Assembly (NCBI GenBank): GCA_027451565.1
Contig: DAIDJC010000178.1
Location: 1-6,986 of the forward strand
Direction of reading: 5' to 3'
Length of the DNA stretch: 6,986 nt
Source: Limisphaerales bacterium
Lineage (GTDB): Bacteria > Verrucomicrobiota > Verrucomicrobiia > Limisphaerales > UBA11358
The notes below the pieces were generated by a model, which saw nothing but the letters and a program-made list of their open reading frames with translations, was not told where the DNA came from and searched no databases. Positions 1 to 6,474 of the stretch are shown in pieces; positions within the stretch are counted from its first letter, which is position 1, and each line of letters begins with the position of its first letter. The position numbers were made by a program, and so were the translations under genes.

Positions 1-199
1 GTCGTGCCCAGCCCGCCTCCTGATATTCCCAGAACTTGCTGAACAGTTCCTTCATCGCCCAGACTCGCGCCACTTTCAGTTGCTGATCCTTCAACCCGGA
101 AAACTCATCCCGCTGCTCCTGGCTAAAATGCTGAGGATTATACAACCACAGCCGCCCACGCCAACCTACCTGCCGACAACTTGAAAGCACGTCACTCAT
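1..199 (-). pseudogene. ISL3-family transposase fragment (truncated, runs off left edge)
   Basis: An open minus-strand frame runs from an ATG at 199-197 to the window edge, about 66 codons. It contains RLWLYNPQHFSQEQRDEF, then LKVARVWAMKELFSKFWEY and GWAR. This matches the part of the DDE domain of ISL3 (IS204/IS1001/IS1165) transposases where a W-L-x-x-N-P-x-x-(L/F) segment precedes a helix with 'ARAW.MKE.FR.FW.Y' and then a 'GWA/SAR' turn. Full ISL3 transposases are about 400 residues, and this segment lies well past the middle of the protein. An in-frame stop lies just upstream of the ATG and no N-terminal half is present, so this is a remnant of a 5'-truncated element rather than an active gene. 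The first residues after the ATG look unrelated, so the true homology break is probably near 150-180. The rest of the C-terminus lies outside the window. The family call comes from recalled motifs. Confidence 0.72.
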
Positions 200-310
200 C
201 TATGTTTTATTTAAATGTCGCCGTTTTGGGAGCCACGAAATTCCCGGAATATCCGAAAAAGCTCGCCAAACCACGGGATTCGCCTATCCTGAGCCTCCCA
301 TACAAAAAAC

Positions 311-1189
311 ATGTTTACGGGCACTTATACAGCAATTGTCACCCCCTTTCGAGGCGGGAAACTGGATGAAGCCGCTCTGGAGCGGCTGATTAAATTCCAA
401 ATCAAAGGGGGAGTGGATGGGATTGTGCCTGTCGGCACCACTGGCGAATCTCCGACGGTAAACTATGAGGAGCACATCCGGATTGTGGCGCTCTCGGTGC
501 AATTTGCCGCTGGACGAATCAAGGTGCTGGCGGGCACCGGTGCCAATTCCACGAGCGAGGCCATTCATCTGACCCAGGAGGCGGAAAAGGTTGGCGCTCA
601 GGGTTCTTTGCAGGTGGCGCCTTACTATAACCGCCCCACCCAGGAGGGGTTGTTTCAACATTTCAAAGCCATCGCCAAGGCAACGCGTCTGCCCATCATG
701 CTTTACAGCATCCCCGGGCGGTGCGCGGTGGAGATTGCGGTGGAAACGGTCAAACGCCTTGCCGCAGATTGCAAAAATATCATTGGAATCAAGGAGGCAG
801 GTGGAAGTTGCGACCGGGTCTCCCAGTTGCGAGCTGTCATGGGGCCTGATTTCAAAATTTTAAGCGGGGATGACTCCCTGACCCTCCCTTTCATGTCAGT
901 GGGCGCCAATGGGGTGATCAGCGTGGCATCCAATGTGATTCCGAAGGAAATGTCGCAATTGGTGAAAAACTGCCAGCGGGGTGACCTTCGCCGGGCGCAG
1001 GCGCTGCATGCGCGGTATTATCCGCTATTCAAGGATTTGTTCATCGAGACAAATCCCACGCCGGTCAAGGCTGCCCTGGCCATGATGAAAATCATTGAGG
1101 AAGAATACCGGCTCCCACTTGTGCCCATGAATCCAAAGCATTGGGACGTGCTGCGCACCACCCTGAAGCGGTGTGATGTATTGGAGTAG
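311..1189 (+). CDS. dapA: 4-hydroxy-tetrahydrodipicolinate synthase
   Basis: DapA condenses pyruvate with L-aspartate-4-semialdehyde in the cytoplasm, the first committed step toward diaminopimelate and lysine. The 292-residue product has the usual family length and is a complete (beta/alpha)8 barrel. It begins MFTGTYTAIVTPF and carries VGTTGESPT at 41-49, PYYNRPTQEG at 104-113, LYSIPGR at 131-137, GIKEAGG at 159-165 and LSGDDSLTLP. The Schiff-base lysine is K161, the catalytic triad is T44, Y106 and Y132, and R137 is the substrate carboxylate-binding arginine. The ATG at 311 fits the family N-terminus exactly, although no good Shine-Dalgarno sequence precedes it. It is the first gene of a four-gene plus-strand operon and dapB follows after 3 bp. 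No lysine riboswitch is apparent in the roughly 110 bp upstream, which is too short for a typical one. Confidence 0.97.
   Translation: MFTGTYTAIVTPFRGGKLDEAALERLIKFQIKGGVDGIVPVGTTGESPTVNYEEHIRIVALSVQFAAGRIKVLAGTGANSTSEAIHLTQEAEKVGAQGSLQVAPYYNRPTQEGLFQHFKAIAKATRLPIMLYSIPGRCAVEIAVETVKRLAADCKNIIGIKEAGGSCDRVSQLRAVMGPDFKILSGDDSLTLPFMSVGANGVISVASNVIPKEMSQLVKNCQRGDLRRAQALHARYYPLFKDLFIETNPTPVKAALAMMKIIEEEYRLPLVPMNPKHWDVLRTTLKRCDVLE
1183..1186 (+). promoter_or_regulatory. Shine-Dalgarno of dapB
   Basis: GGAG inside the last codons of dapA lies 6 nt before the dapB ATG at 1193. It supports this start and shows that dapB translation begins from within the dapA message. Confidence 0.6.
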
Positions 1190-1192
1190 GCC

Positions 1193-1927
1193 ATGGACAG
1201 GGTGGTCATTACAGGGGCAGGGGGCAGAATGGGGCGGGCTTTGCTCGCCGCCGCAGGGGATATGGCCGGATTGAAGGTGGCCGCCGCATTGCATCGCAAG
1301 GACGACTTGGAGGCTGTCCTGGACCATTCTGATGTGGTGGTGGATTTCACATTGCCCGAAGCCACGATGGGTCATGTGGTTGCCTGCCGGAAACACCGGA
1401 AACCCGTGGTGATAGGAACAACCGGGCATAATTCTGCTGAATTGGCGGCCATCAAGGATGCGGCAGGGGAGATTCCTGTGGTTTTGGCCTCCAATTTTTC
1501 CACAGGGGTGAACACCCTTTTCTGGCTCACCCGGAAAGCCGCTGAAATCCTGGGGAATGATTTCGACCTTGAAGTGGTTGAAATGCATCACCGCATGAAA
1601 AAAGATGCGCCCAGCGGCACAGCCCGATCTTTGGCAGGCATTCTGGCCTCCGTCCGCAAGCAGTCCTTGGAAAAGGTCGCCCGTCATGGGCGCCATGGTT
1701 TGGTTGGAGAACGCCAGTCATCTGAAATTGGCATCCACGCCCTCCGCGGGGGCGATGTGGTGGGCGATCATACGGTGATTTTTGCCGGACTGGGCGAGCG
1801 GTTGGAACTCACCCACAAAGCTTCCAGTCGCGATACCTTTGCCCGGGGCGCCTTGCGCGCCGCACAGTGGTTGATCCAGCAAAAACCCGGCCTGTACGAC
1901 ATGCAGGATGTGCTGGGCTTGAAATGA
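1193..1927 (+). CDS. dapB: 4-hydroxy-tetrahydrodipicolinate reductase
   Basis: DapB reduces the DapA product to tetrahydrodipicolinate using NAD(P)H, the second step of the diaminopimelate/lysine pathway. The N-terminal Rossmann fold has GAGGRMG at 8-14, followed by GTTG at 75-78 and SNFSTGVN at 100-107. The family signature EMHHRMKKDAPSGTA spans 130-144. By alignment with the E. coli enzyme, H132 is the catalytic histidine and K136 the catalytic lysine. The C-terminal part reads GERLELTHKASSRDTFARGAL, as expected. At 244 residues it is shorter than the E. coli protein (273) but within the range of short bacterial DapB. The ATG lies 3 bp after the dapA stop and has a GGAG Shine-Dalgarno, so the two genes are likely translated as a pair. 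Nothing looks broken. Confidence 0.97.
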   Translation: MDRVVITGAGGRMGRALLAAAGDMAGLKVAAALHRKDDLEAVLDHSDVVVDFTLPEATMGHVVACRKHRKPVVIGTTGHNSAELAAIKDAAGEIPVVLASNFSTGVNTLFWLTRKAAEILGNDFDLEVVEMHHRMKKDAPSGTARSLAGILASVRKQSLEKVARHGRHGLVGERQSSEIGIHALRGGDVVGDHTVIFAGLGERLELTHKASSRDTFARGALRAAQWLIQQKPGLYDMQDVLGLK

Positions 1928-1932
1928 GCGGC

Positions 1933-1937
1933 GGGAG
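1933..1937 (+). promoter_or_regulatory. Shine-Dalgarno deciding the start of the PhyH-type gene
   Basis: GGGAG sits 5 nt before the ATG at 1943, in the short gap after dapB. It overlaps an alternative in-frame GTG at 1937, which makes that GTG the less likely start. A third start, ATG at 1952, has GGAG 9 nt upstream and cannot be excluded. Confidence 0.5.
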
Positions 1938-1942
1938 TGGAG

Positions 1943-2683
1943 ATGGACACCATGGGCGCCGCTTCAAAGATTCAAGCGCCGGACTCCGTTGAGCTTTTCG
2001 ACCGGCTTGGATTTCACATCGCCCTGCCTGTCATTTCCCCGGAGAATTGCGATTTGCAGGCCGGCGAGCTGGATGCCTTGTTGGGGAGTCACCGGACAAA
2101 ATCCAAAAACAAAATTGCCGGCGTCAGGAATCTGTTTGCCCGATCCCCGTCAGTGCGAAAGCTGGCTGCTGCGCCCTCCATGCTTCATCTGCTCCGCGAG
2201 CTGGCCGGGCTGGATTTTTTTCCGGTCCGCGCCATCTACTTTGACAAAAATCCGCAAGCAAACTGGCTTGTGCCCTGGCATCAGGATTCGGTGGTTGCCG
2301 TGGAGGAAAGGATCGAGACTTGTGGATTCACCGGCTGGTCGGAAAAAGATGGGGTCCATCATGTTCACCCGCCGGCGGGCATTCTGGAAAAAATGGTTGT
2401 CCTCAGGCTGCATCTGGATGATTGCGGTGCCGAGAACGGAGCCTTGAAAGTGATTCCGGGTTCACATCGAAAAGGAATCCTGAAGGCGGAGGACATTCTG
2501 TGTCACGCGACGCAAGAAGCGGCGGTTGTTTGTGGGGTGGCAAAGGGTGGGATTCTGGTGATGCGTCCGCTGCTCTTGCACGCTTCCATGCCTTCCAAAA
2601 ACCCGGTTCATCGCCGTGTTTTGCATGTCGAATACGCCTGCATTGATTTGCCCAATGTGCTGCGCTGGTTTGAAAGCCAATGA
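1943..2683 (+). CDS. Phytanoyl-CoA dioxygenase (PhyH) family Fe(II)/2-oxoglutarate oxygenase
   Basis: This is a probable non-heme iron, 2-oxoglutarate-dependent oxygenase of the PhyH family with unknown substrate. In numbering from the ATG at 1943 (246 residues), an HxD pair occurs in PWHQDS (H113, D115). The distal histidine is in LLLHASMPS (H213), and an arginine that would bind 2-oxoglutarate follows in NPVHRRVLH (R224 or R225). The family landmarks RLHLDDCGAENGALKVIPGSH and FDKNPQANW are present, so the facial triad is complete and the enzyme should be active. There is no signal peptide or membrane segment, so it is probably cytoplasmic. It lies 15 bp after dapB and overlaps folK by 4 bp (ATGA), in the middle of a lysine/folate operon. 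Bacterial members act on small molecules or secondary metabolites, and the neighbours do not name the substrate. The start could also be GTG 1937 or ATG 1952. Confidence 0.88.
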   Translation: MDTMGAASKIQAPDSVELFDRLGFHIALPVISPENCDLQAGELDALLGSHRTKSKNKIAGVRNLFARSPSVRKLAAAPSMLHLLRELAGLDFFPVRAIYFDKNPQANWLVPWHQDSVVAVEERIETCGFTGWSEKDGVHHVHPPAGILEKMVVLRLHLDDCGAENGALKVIPGSHRKGILKAEDILCHATQEAAVVCGVAKGGILVMRPLLLHASMPSKNPVHRRVLHVEYACIDLPNVLRWFESQ

Positions 2684-3210
2684 ATTTAACCGAGCTTCAA
2701 CCAGCACGGGAGGCCGCTTTTATCGCGCTCGGGTCCAACCTCGGAGAGCCCCGCCGGTTCATCAGGGAAGCGCTGGCTCGCCTGGCGGCATTTTCCGATT
2801 CTCCGATCCTCGTTTCCTCGCTCTGGCTGAGTTCACCGGTGGATTGCCCTCCAGACTCGCCAGCGTTTCTCAATGCCGTTGCCGGGATGTCCGTCCGGAC
2901 GGGTGAAACCCCGGAATCGCTCCTGATCAAATTGCAGGCTTTGGAAAGGGAATTTGGCCGGCGGCCCAAGGTGAGACTGAACGAGCCCCGGCCATTGGAT
3001 CTGGATTTAATCGCCTTTGGCGCCCAGACCCGCCAAACCGCCGGGCTGATCCTGCCGCATCCGCGCGCCTGCGTGCGAAAATTTGTGCTTTATCCTTTGA
3101 GCGAAATTGCGCCGGAGCTGATCCTGCCCGGCCAGACGAAAACGATTTTGGCCCTGCGGAATGAACTCGCCAGCAGCGAGCAGGTGGAGCGGTTCGAATC
3201 CTTGTACTGA
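2680..3210 (+). CDS. folK: 2-amino-4-hydroxy-6-hydroxymethyldihydropteridine diphosphokinase (HPPK)
   Basis: FolK transfers pyrophosphate from ATP to 6-hydroxymethyl-7,8-dihydropterin, giving the substrate for dihydropteroate synthase in folate synthesis. The 176-residue protein has the N-terminal strand AFIALGSNLGEP (13-24) and the substrate-binding FLNAVAGM. The helix QALEREFGR follows, then the signature PRPLDLDLIAFG at 103-114. D107 and D109 are the magnesium-binding aspartates, equivalent to D95 and D97 of the E. coli enzyme. The C-terminal LPHPRACVRKFVLYPLSEI is also typical. It has about ten extra N-terminal residues, but the ATG at 2680 overlaps the upstream stop as ATGA, the usual sign of translational coupling, so I keep it. 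It is the last gene of the operon and converges on dgt with 22 bp between the stops. It is a stand-alone enzyme, with no FolB or FolP domain fused. Confidence 0.95.
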   Translation: MNLTELQPAREAAFIALGSNLGEPRRFIREALARLAAFSDSPILVSSLWLSSPVDCPPDSPAFLNAVAGMSVRTGETPESLLIKLQALEREFGRRPKVRLNEPRPLDLDLIAFGAQTRQTAGLILPHPRACVRKFVLYPLSEIAPELILPGQTKTILALRNELASSEQVERFESLY

Positions 3211-3232
3211 GCGGCGATCAATCTGGGGCGTA

Positions 3233-4387
3233 TCAATCGGGTTCCTCGCCGAACAAACGCCGGCACTCCAGAATGACATAGCGGTCGGTCATGCCGGCGA
3301 GGTAATCGCAAATGGCGCGATGAAGTCCGGTGGTTTGGACCCGTTTGCGGGTGGTTTTGCCCAGGACTTTGGGATGGGCCAGGAAATATTTGAATAATTT
3401 ATCCAATAATTTCACGGCCTGCAGGTTGGGCCCATGGACCACCGGGTTGTAATAAAGATTGCGGTACAGGTATTCGCGCAATTCGCGGTTGAGCTTCCGC
3501 CGCGCCGGGCTGTGCGCGATGAGCGGCTTGGGGTGCAAGCGCACTTCGTCAGCCGACTTGACGCCCGCCTTTTTGATCAGATTTTCGCTGTTCATCACCA
3601 CGTCGTGAATTTGCATGTCAATGATGGTGCGGATGATGAAATAATGGCGTGATTCCTCGGCCAGCCGGCCATGCTTCTGGCGGACAAACCGTGCGGCGTC
3701 GGCGAAGATTTTAACCTTTTTCATTAATTGCGTCTCGGACAACAAACCCGAATCCAACCCGTCATCGAGATCGTGGCTGTAATAGGTGATCTCGTCCGCC
3801 ACGTTGGCGACCTGGGCTTCAAGCGAGGAATTTCTGGCGTTAAAACCTTTGAGGCGGCCGGGGTGGTCGTAGGTGGTTTGATGTTTGGCGAGGCCCTCAC
3901 GCACTTCCCAGGTCAGGTTGAGGCCGGGGAAATCGGGGTATTTTTGCTCCAATTCCTCGACGATCCGCAAGCTCTGCAGATTGTGCTCGAAGCCGCCATG
4001 CCCCTTCATCAGCCGCGCAAGCACGGTCTCGCCCTTGTGGCCGAAAGGCGAATGGCCCAGGTCATGAGCCAGGGCGATGGTCTCGGTCAAATCGGTGTTG
4101 AGACGCAGGGCGCTGGCGATATTTCGCGCAATGGCCGCCACTTCCATCGTGTGGGTCAGCCGGGTGCGGAGATGGTCGCCCGACCCGTTCAGGAAGACCT
4201 GCGTTTTATTGTCGAGCCGGCGAAAGGCCCGCGAGTGGATGACGCGGTCGCGGTCGCGTTGATAATGTGTCCGCCAGTCGGGCGGCGGCTCCGAATAGGC
4301 CCGGCCGCGGGACGCCGCGCTGAGTTGCGCGTACGGCGCCAGGGTAAGGCGCTCGAGCTGTTCCAGTTCCTCGCGCGTTCGCGGCAT
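3233..4387 (-). CDS. dgt: Deoxyguanosinetriphosphate triphosphohydrolase-like HD protein
   Basis: This HD-domain hydrolase is expected to split dNTPs (classically dGTP) into deoxynucleoside and triphosphate. The 384-residue protein has the usual length of the shorter Dgt type. Early motifs are RDRDRVIHSRAFRRLDNKTQ (44-63) and DHLRTRLTHTMEV. The HD metal quartet is H79, H108-D109 (in ALAHDLGHSPFGHKGE) and D198 (in NVADEITYYSHDLDDG). A second histidine cluster, HGGFEHNLQSLR (130-141), is typical of the active site. All key residues are present. The ATG at 4387 lies 3 bp after the stop of the degraded vapC, with no clear Shine-Dalgarno, which suggests expression by read-through and perhaps translational coupling from vapBC. 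Paralogues of this family shape nucleotide pools, and some act in phage defence; the sequence alone does not say which role applies. Confidence 0.95.
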   Translation of the reverse strand: MPRTREELEQLERLTLAPYAQLSAASRGRAYSEPPPDWRTHYQRDRDRVIHSRAFRRLDNKTQVFLNGSGDHLRTRLTHTMEVAAIARNIASALRLNTDLTETIALAHDLGHSPFGHKGETVLARLMKGHGGFEHNLQSLRIVEELEQKYPDFPGLNLTWEVREGLAKHQTTYDHPGRLKGFNARNSSLEAQVANVADEITYYSHDLDDGLDSGLLSETQLMKKVKIFADAARFVRQKHGRLAEESRHYFIIRTIIDMQIHDVVMNSENLIKKAGVKSADEVRLHPKPLIAHSPARRKLNRELREYLYRNLYYNPVVHGPNLQAVKLLDKLFKYFLAHPKVLGKTTRKRVQTTGLHRAICDYLAGMTDRYVILECRRLFGEEPD

Positions 4388-4390
4388 TGT

Positions 4391-4811
4391 TCAATCCGGG
4401 TTATAACGTCCCCTCTGACCTGGCAGGTAAAACATGATCCCCGCTCCCCCCGCGTGCATCTGCTCGAAATGACGGACGATCCTGTAAACGCGGCACTCCG
4501 CCCCGAGGGCGAGGCTGGCGATAAGCATGTCGTTCCAGGGCGGATTGCAGCTTTTGTCCTGCAAGCGCCACGCCAACCCCTTGGCGTGTTCCCAGGCCTC
4601 GTCCTTCATCGGCAGGTAGGGGAATGCAAGCGAATTCCTCCGTGAGGACCGGACGATCCTGGGCGCGGGCGCCGCCAAGCTCTTCCAGCTTTCCACGCCC
4701 GCAACCGTCCGCCTCATACTCCTCCAGCAAGCTTTTGAGCGCCAGCTTCACGTCCAGCCGGACTTCTTGGCGAAGCGACTCGTTCCAGACGGATGAATCC
4801 ACCAGTGCCAT
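4391..4811 (-). pseudogene. vapC: VapC-like PIN-domain toxin, frameshifted
   Basis: PIN-domain ribonuclease toxin, partner of the VapB just upstream. The first frame starts at ATG 4811 (MALVDSSVW) and includes KLEELGGARA and a segment ending in ACIP. The family sequence then continues in another frame as YLPMKDEAWEHAKGLAWRL, NDMLIASLALGAECRVY and VRHFEQM, ending at a TGA at 4391-4393. Removing one C from the CCCC run (plus-strand GGGG at 4619-4622) joins the halves as ...FACIP-YLPMKDEAW, giving an intact 139-residue VapC of normal length. Without that correction, translation continues in the wrong frame to a TAA at 4401. In the corrected numbering D5, E43/E44 and D94 are present, but the usual 'DRHF' aspartate is V112 (GTC for GAC). 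The toxin is therefore probably dead twice over, unless the indel is a sequencing error. An AAGG lies 5 nt before the ATG, and the vapB stop is 7 bp upstream. Confidence 0.85.
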
Positions 4812-4818
4812 GATAGCC

Positions 4819-5022
4819 TTATTTGACCCGGTGCTCGGTCTCCTCATTGCTGGCGGGGTAATCAAACTTTCCCTCCCGCAACATCCGGCCGAAGACCCTC
4901 GCCTTTTTCCAGTTGAGGAAATCCATTGCCGCAAACGCCACGACGGGACTGTTTTTCTTGTGCCCGGTCACTTTCAATGACTCGCTTGAAGTGGCGGCAT
5001 CTATTTCAACGGTCATTCTCAT
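4819..5022 (-). CDS. vapB: VapB-family type II antitoxin
   Basis: This small protein of 67 residues sits directly upstream of the PIN-domain toxin gene, the standard antitoxin-first order. It starts MRMTVEIDA, the N-terminal strand that pairs in the dimer to bind DNA. Then comes LKVTGHKKNSPVV, matching the 'LTG.K.K...V' helix region of VapB proteins. The C-terminal part NWKKARVFGRMLREGKFDYP, followed by SNEETEHR, matches the toxin-wrapping tail seen in related antitoxins. The antitoxin reading frame is intact while its toxin is broken. VapB proteins usually repress their own operon together with VapC; I could not pick out an operator. The 49 bp between the ispH stop and this start is A+T-rich, has no convincing terminator, and no strong Shine-Dalgarno precedes the ATG. 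Confidence 0.82.
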   Translation of the reverse strand: MRMTVEIDAATSSESLKVTGHKKNSPVVAFAAMDFLNWKKARVFGRMLREGKFDYPASNEETEHRVK

Positions 5023-5071
5023 GGAGCCAATAGGATGCTTTTTGAATCTTTTTTATGGATGAACATCATAA

Positions 5072-6325
5072 TTATTGGTTCAAAAGTGCCTGCACGGAAA
5101 TCCCCCGCAGGGCAAACAGGCGACGGATGGTGTCCTCGATCAAATTATTGGGGCAGCTCGCCCCGGCGGTGATGCCGACGGTGATTTCTCCCGCAGGCAG
5201 CCAGTCGCGGGTTTCCACTTCTGCCTTGCGATGCTGGTCGTAATGGGCAATGAGCCGGTCGGACTGCATTTTGGCGGCGTTTTTGATGAAATAGGTGGGC
5301 AACACCTGCTCGCCCATCTCCGCGAGGTGGGAAGTGTTTGACGAATTATAGCCGCCAACGACGATCAGCAAGTCGAGCGGTTCCTTGAGCATTTTCTGGA
5401 GGGCATCCTGCCGGTCCTGCGTGGCCCCGCAGATGGTGTCGAAAAAGCGGAAATGACTGGCGATGGCGCCGGCCCCGAATTTTTTTTCCATGACCGCCTT
5501 GAAACGGCGCTGCACCTCCTCGGTTTCGCCGCGCAGCATCGTGGTTTGATTGGCCACCCCCACGGCCTGCAGGTGCAAGTCGGGGTCGAAGCCATCGGAA
5601 TGAGCCCCCTTGAATTTCTCAAGGAACTCGTGTTTGTTGCCGCCGTTGAGGATGTAATGGCAGACATAATCCGTCTCGGCGAGGTTGAAAACCACCAGGT
5701 AATGTCCGGAGCCGTAGGCGCGGGCCTGGGAAGTGGTGGCCTTGGTCTCCTCGTGCTTGGCCTTGCCATGAATGATGCTCGTGACGTTTTCCTTGGAGTA
5801 TTGCCGCACCCGTTTCCATACGCTCATCACGTCGCCGCAGGTGGTGTCCACCAGTTCGCAGCCTTTTTCCGAGAGCCGTTCGCGGGTGGTCACTTCCGTG
5901 CCAAACGCGGGAATGATCACCACGTCGCCTTCATGAAGCTGCGCCAGCTCGGCCTCGGTCGGTTTGGGTGAAATGATCTTGATGCCGAGGTTCCTGATCT
6001 GGTCGTTGACTTCGGGATTATGAATGATTTCACCCAGCAGATAGATGGGGGTGCGGGGAGAGACTTCGGCGAAGTATTTCTTGGCCGCATAGGCCAGGTC
6101 AATGGCCCGCTCCACGCCGTAGCAAAACCCAAATTCCTTTGCCAGTTTCACGGTCAAATCACCCGAACTCAACACACCGCCGTTGGCCCGTATTTTTTCA
6201 ACAATCTCACTCCGGTAATGCGATAATACCTGCGCTTGCACCTGCTCCATGATGTCGGGCCGGCGGAGGTTGACCTTTTTGGGTCGGGCGGTGGAAACAG
6301 CATTGCCGGAATTTTCCGTAGTCAT
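5072..6325 (-). CDS. ispH: 4-hydroxy-3-methylbut-2-enyl diphosphate reductase (long form)
   Basis: IspH is the [4Fe-4S] enzyme that converts HMBPP to IPP and DMAPP, the last step of the MEP isoprenoid pathway. The cluster ligands are C68 (in EFGFCYGVERA), C163 (in DTTCGDVMSVW) and C299 (in FDTICGATQDRQD). Substrate-site motifs are GEIIHNPEVN (H102), SIIHGKAKHEET (H186, E192/E193), NQTTML and GGYNSSNTSHL. At 417 residues it is about 100 longer than E. coli IspH. The extra N-terminal region and the NLAETDYVCHYILNGGN and GFDPDLHLQAVGVANQTTM blocks match the longer cyanobacterial/plant-type enzyme. The ATG at 6325 is chosen because VNLRRPDIMEQVQAQVLSHY (18-37) appears conserved in such proteins, which argues against starting at M26. 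No Shine-Dalgarno is visible, and a terminator-like hairpin lies 16 nt upstream. vapB follows after 49 bp on the same strand. Confidence 0.96.
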   Translation of the reverse strand: MTTENSGNAVSTARPKKVNLRRPDIMEQVQAQVLSHYRSEIVEKIRANGGVLSSGDLTVKLAKEFGFCYGVERAIDLAYAAKKYFAEVSPRTPIYLLGEIIHNPEVNDQIRNLGIKIISPKPTEAELAQLHEGDVVIIPAFGTEVTTRERLSEKGCELVDTTCGDVMSVWKRVRQYSKENVTSIIHGKAKHEETKATTSQARAYGSGHYLVVFNLAETDYVCHYILNGGNKHEFLEKFKGAHSDGFDPDLHLQAVGVANQTTMLRGETEEVQRRFKAVMEKKFGAGAIASHFRFFDTICGATQDRQDALQKMLKEPLDLLIVVGGYNSSNTSHLAEMGEQVLPTYFIKNAAKMQSDRLIAHYDQHRKAEVETRDWLPAGEITVGITAGASCPNNLIEDTIRRLFALRGISVQALLNQ

Positions 6326-6341
6326 AACCAGAAACTAGCTG

Positions 6342-6378
6342 AAAAAAAGGCCAAAGTCGAGTTTAAACCCCCTTGGCC
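6342..6378 (-). terminator. Terminator-like hairpin with T7 tract in the ispH leader
   Basis: On the minus strand GGCCAAGG (6378-6371) pairs with CTTTGGCC (6356-6349). The stem is 8 bp with one G-U pair and a 14-nt loop, followed at once by seven Ts (6348-6342). This is a canonical intrinsic terminator shape. It lies 138 nt after the response-regulator stop and its T tract ends 16 nt before the ispH ATG. It could end the upstream transcript or act as an attenuator of ispH. The loop contains the palindrome GTTTAAAC. Confidence 0.6.
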
Positions 6379-6431
6379 GGACGCTTGGTTTGACACAAAG
6401 ATCGTGCGTGGAATGGGATGGATTGAACCCG

Positions 6432-6450
6432 AAAACCCTCCGGGCGAGGG
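6432..6450 (-). terminator. Weak second hairpin with T4, downstream of the response regulator
   Basis: On the minus strand CCCTC (6450-6446) pairs with GAGGG (6440-6436) across a 5-nt loop and is followed by four Ts (6435-6432). The stem is short but mostly GC. It may be a weak terminator of the response-regulator gene or a spacer hairpin inside the ispH leader. Confidence 0.25.
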
Positions 6451-6465
6451 CGCTTTCTTCGCAGT

Positions 6466-6474
6466 CGGCCAAGG
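6466..6474 (-). promoter_or_regulatory. Candidate antiterminator segment of the ispH leader
   Basis: The minus-strand segment CCTTGGCCG is perfectly complementary over 9 bp to CGGCCAAGG (6379-6371), which contains the 5' arm of the terminator hairpin. Pairing here would prevent that hairpin from forming. The two segments are 86 nt apart, with the weak CCCTC/GAGGG hairpin between them. This is a prediction from complementarity only. Confidence 0.35.

Noticed and set aside
200..310. Possible dapA promoter (TTGGGA at 226-231 with TATCCG at 250-255) or lysine riboswitch
   Set aside because: The -10 match is poor and the spacing is 18 bp. The region is too short for a lysine riboswitch and I see no strong hairpin.
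3728..4645. 305-codon open frame on the plus strand, antisense to dgt and vapC
   Set aside because: It lies opposite clear HD-domain and PIN coding sequence, has no recognisable domain, and its length fits codon-bias shadowing of a GC-rich gene.
5023..5071. Promoter-like TATGAT (minus strand, 5070-5065) before vapB
   Set aside because: No acceptable -35 lies at the right distance. The A+T-rich gap alone does not support a call.
5453..5971. 172-codon plus-strand open frame antisense to ispH
   Set aside because: It is entirely opposite the conserved ispH sequence and has no family motifs.
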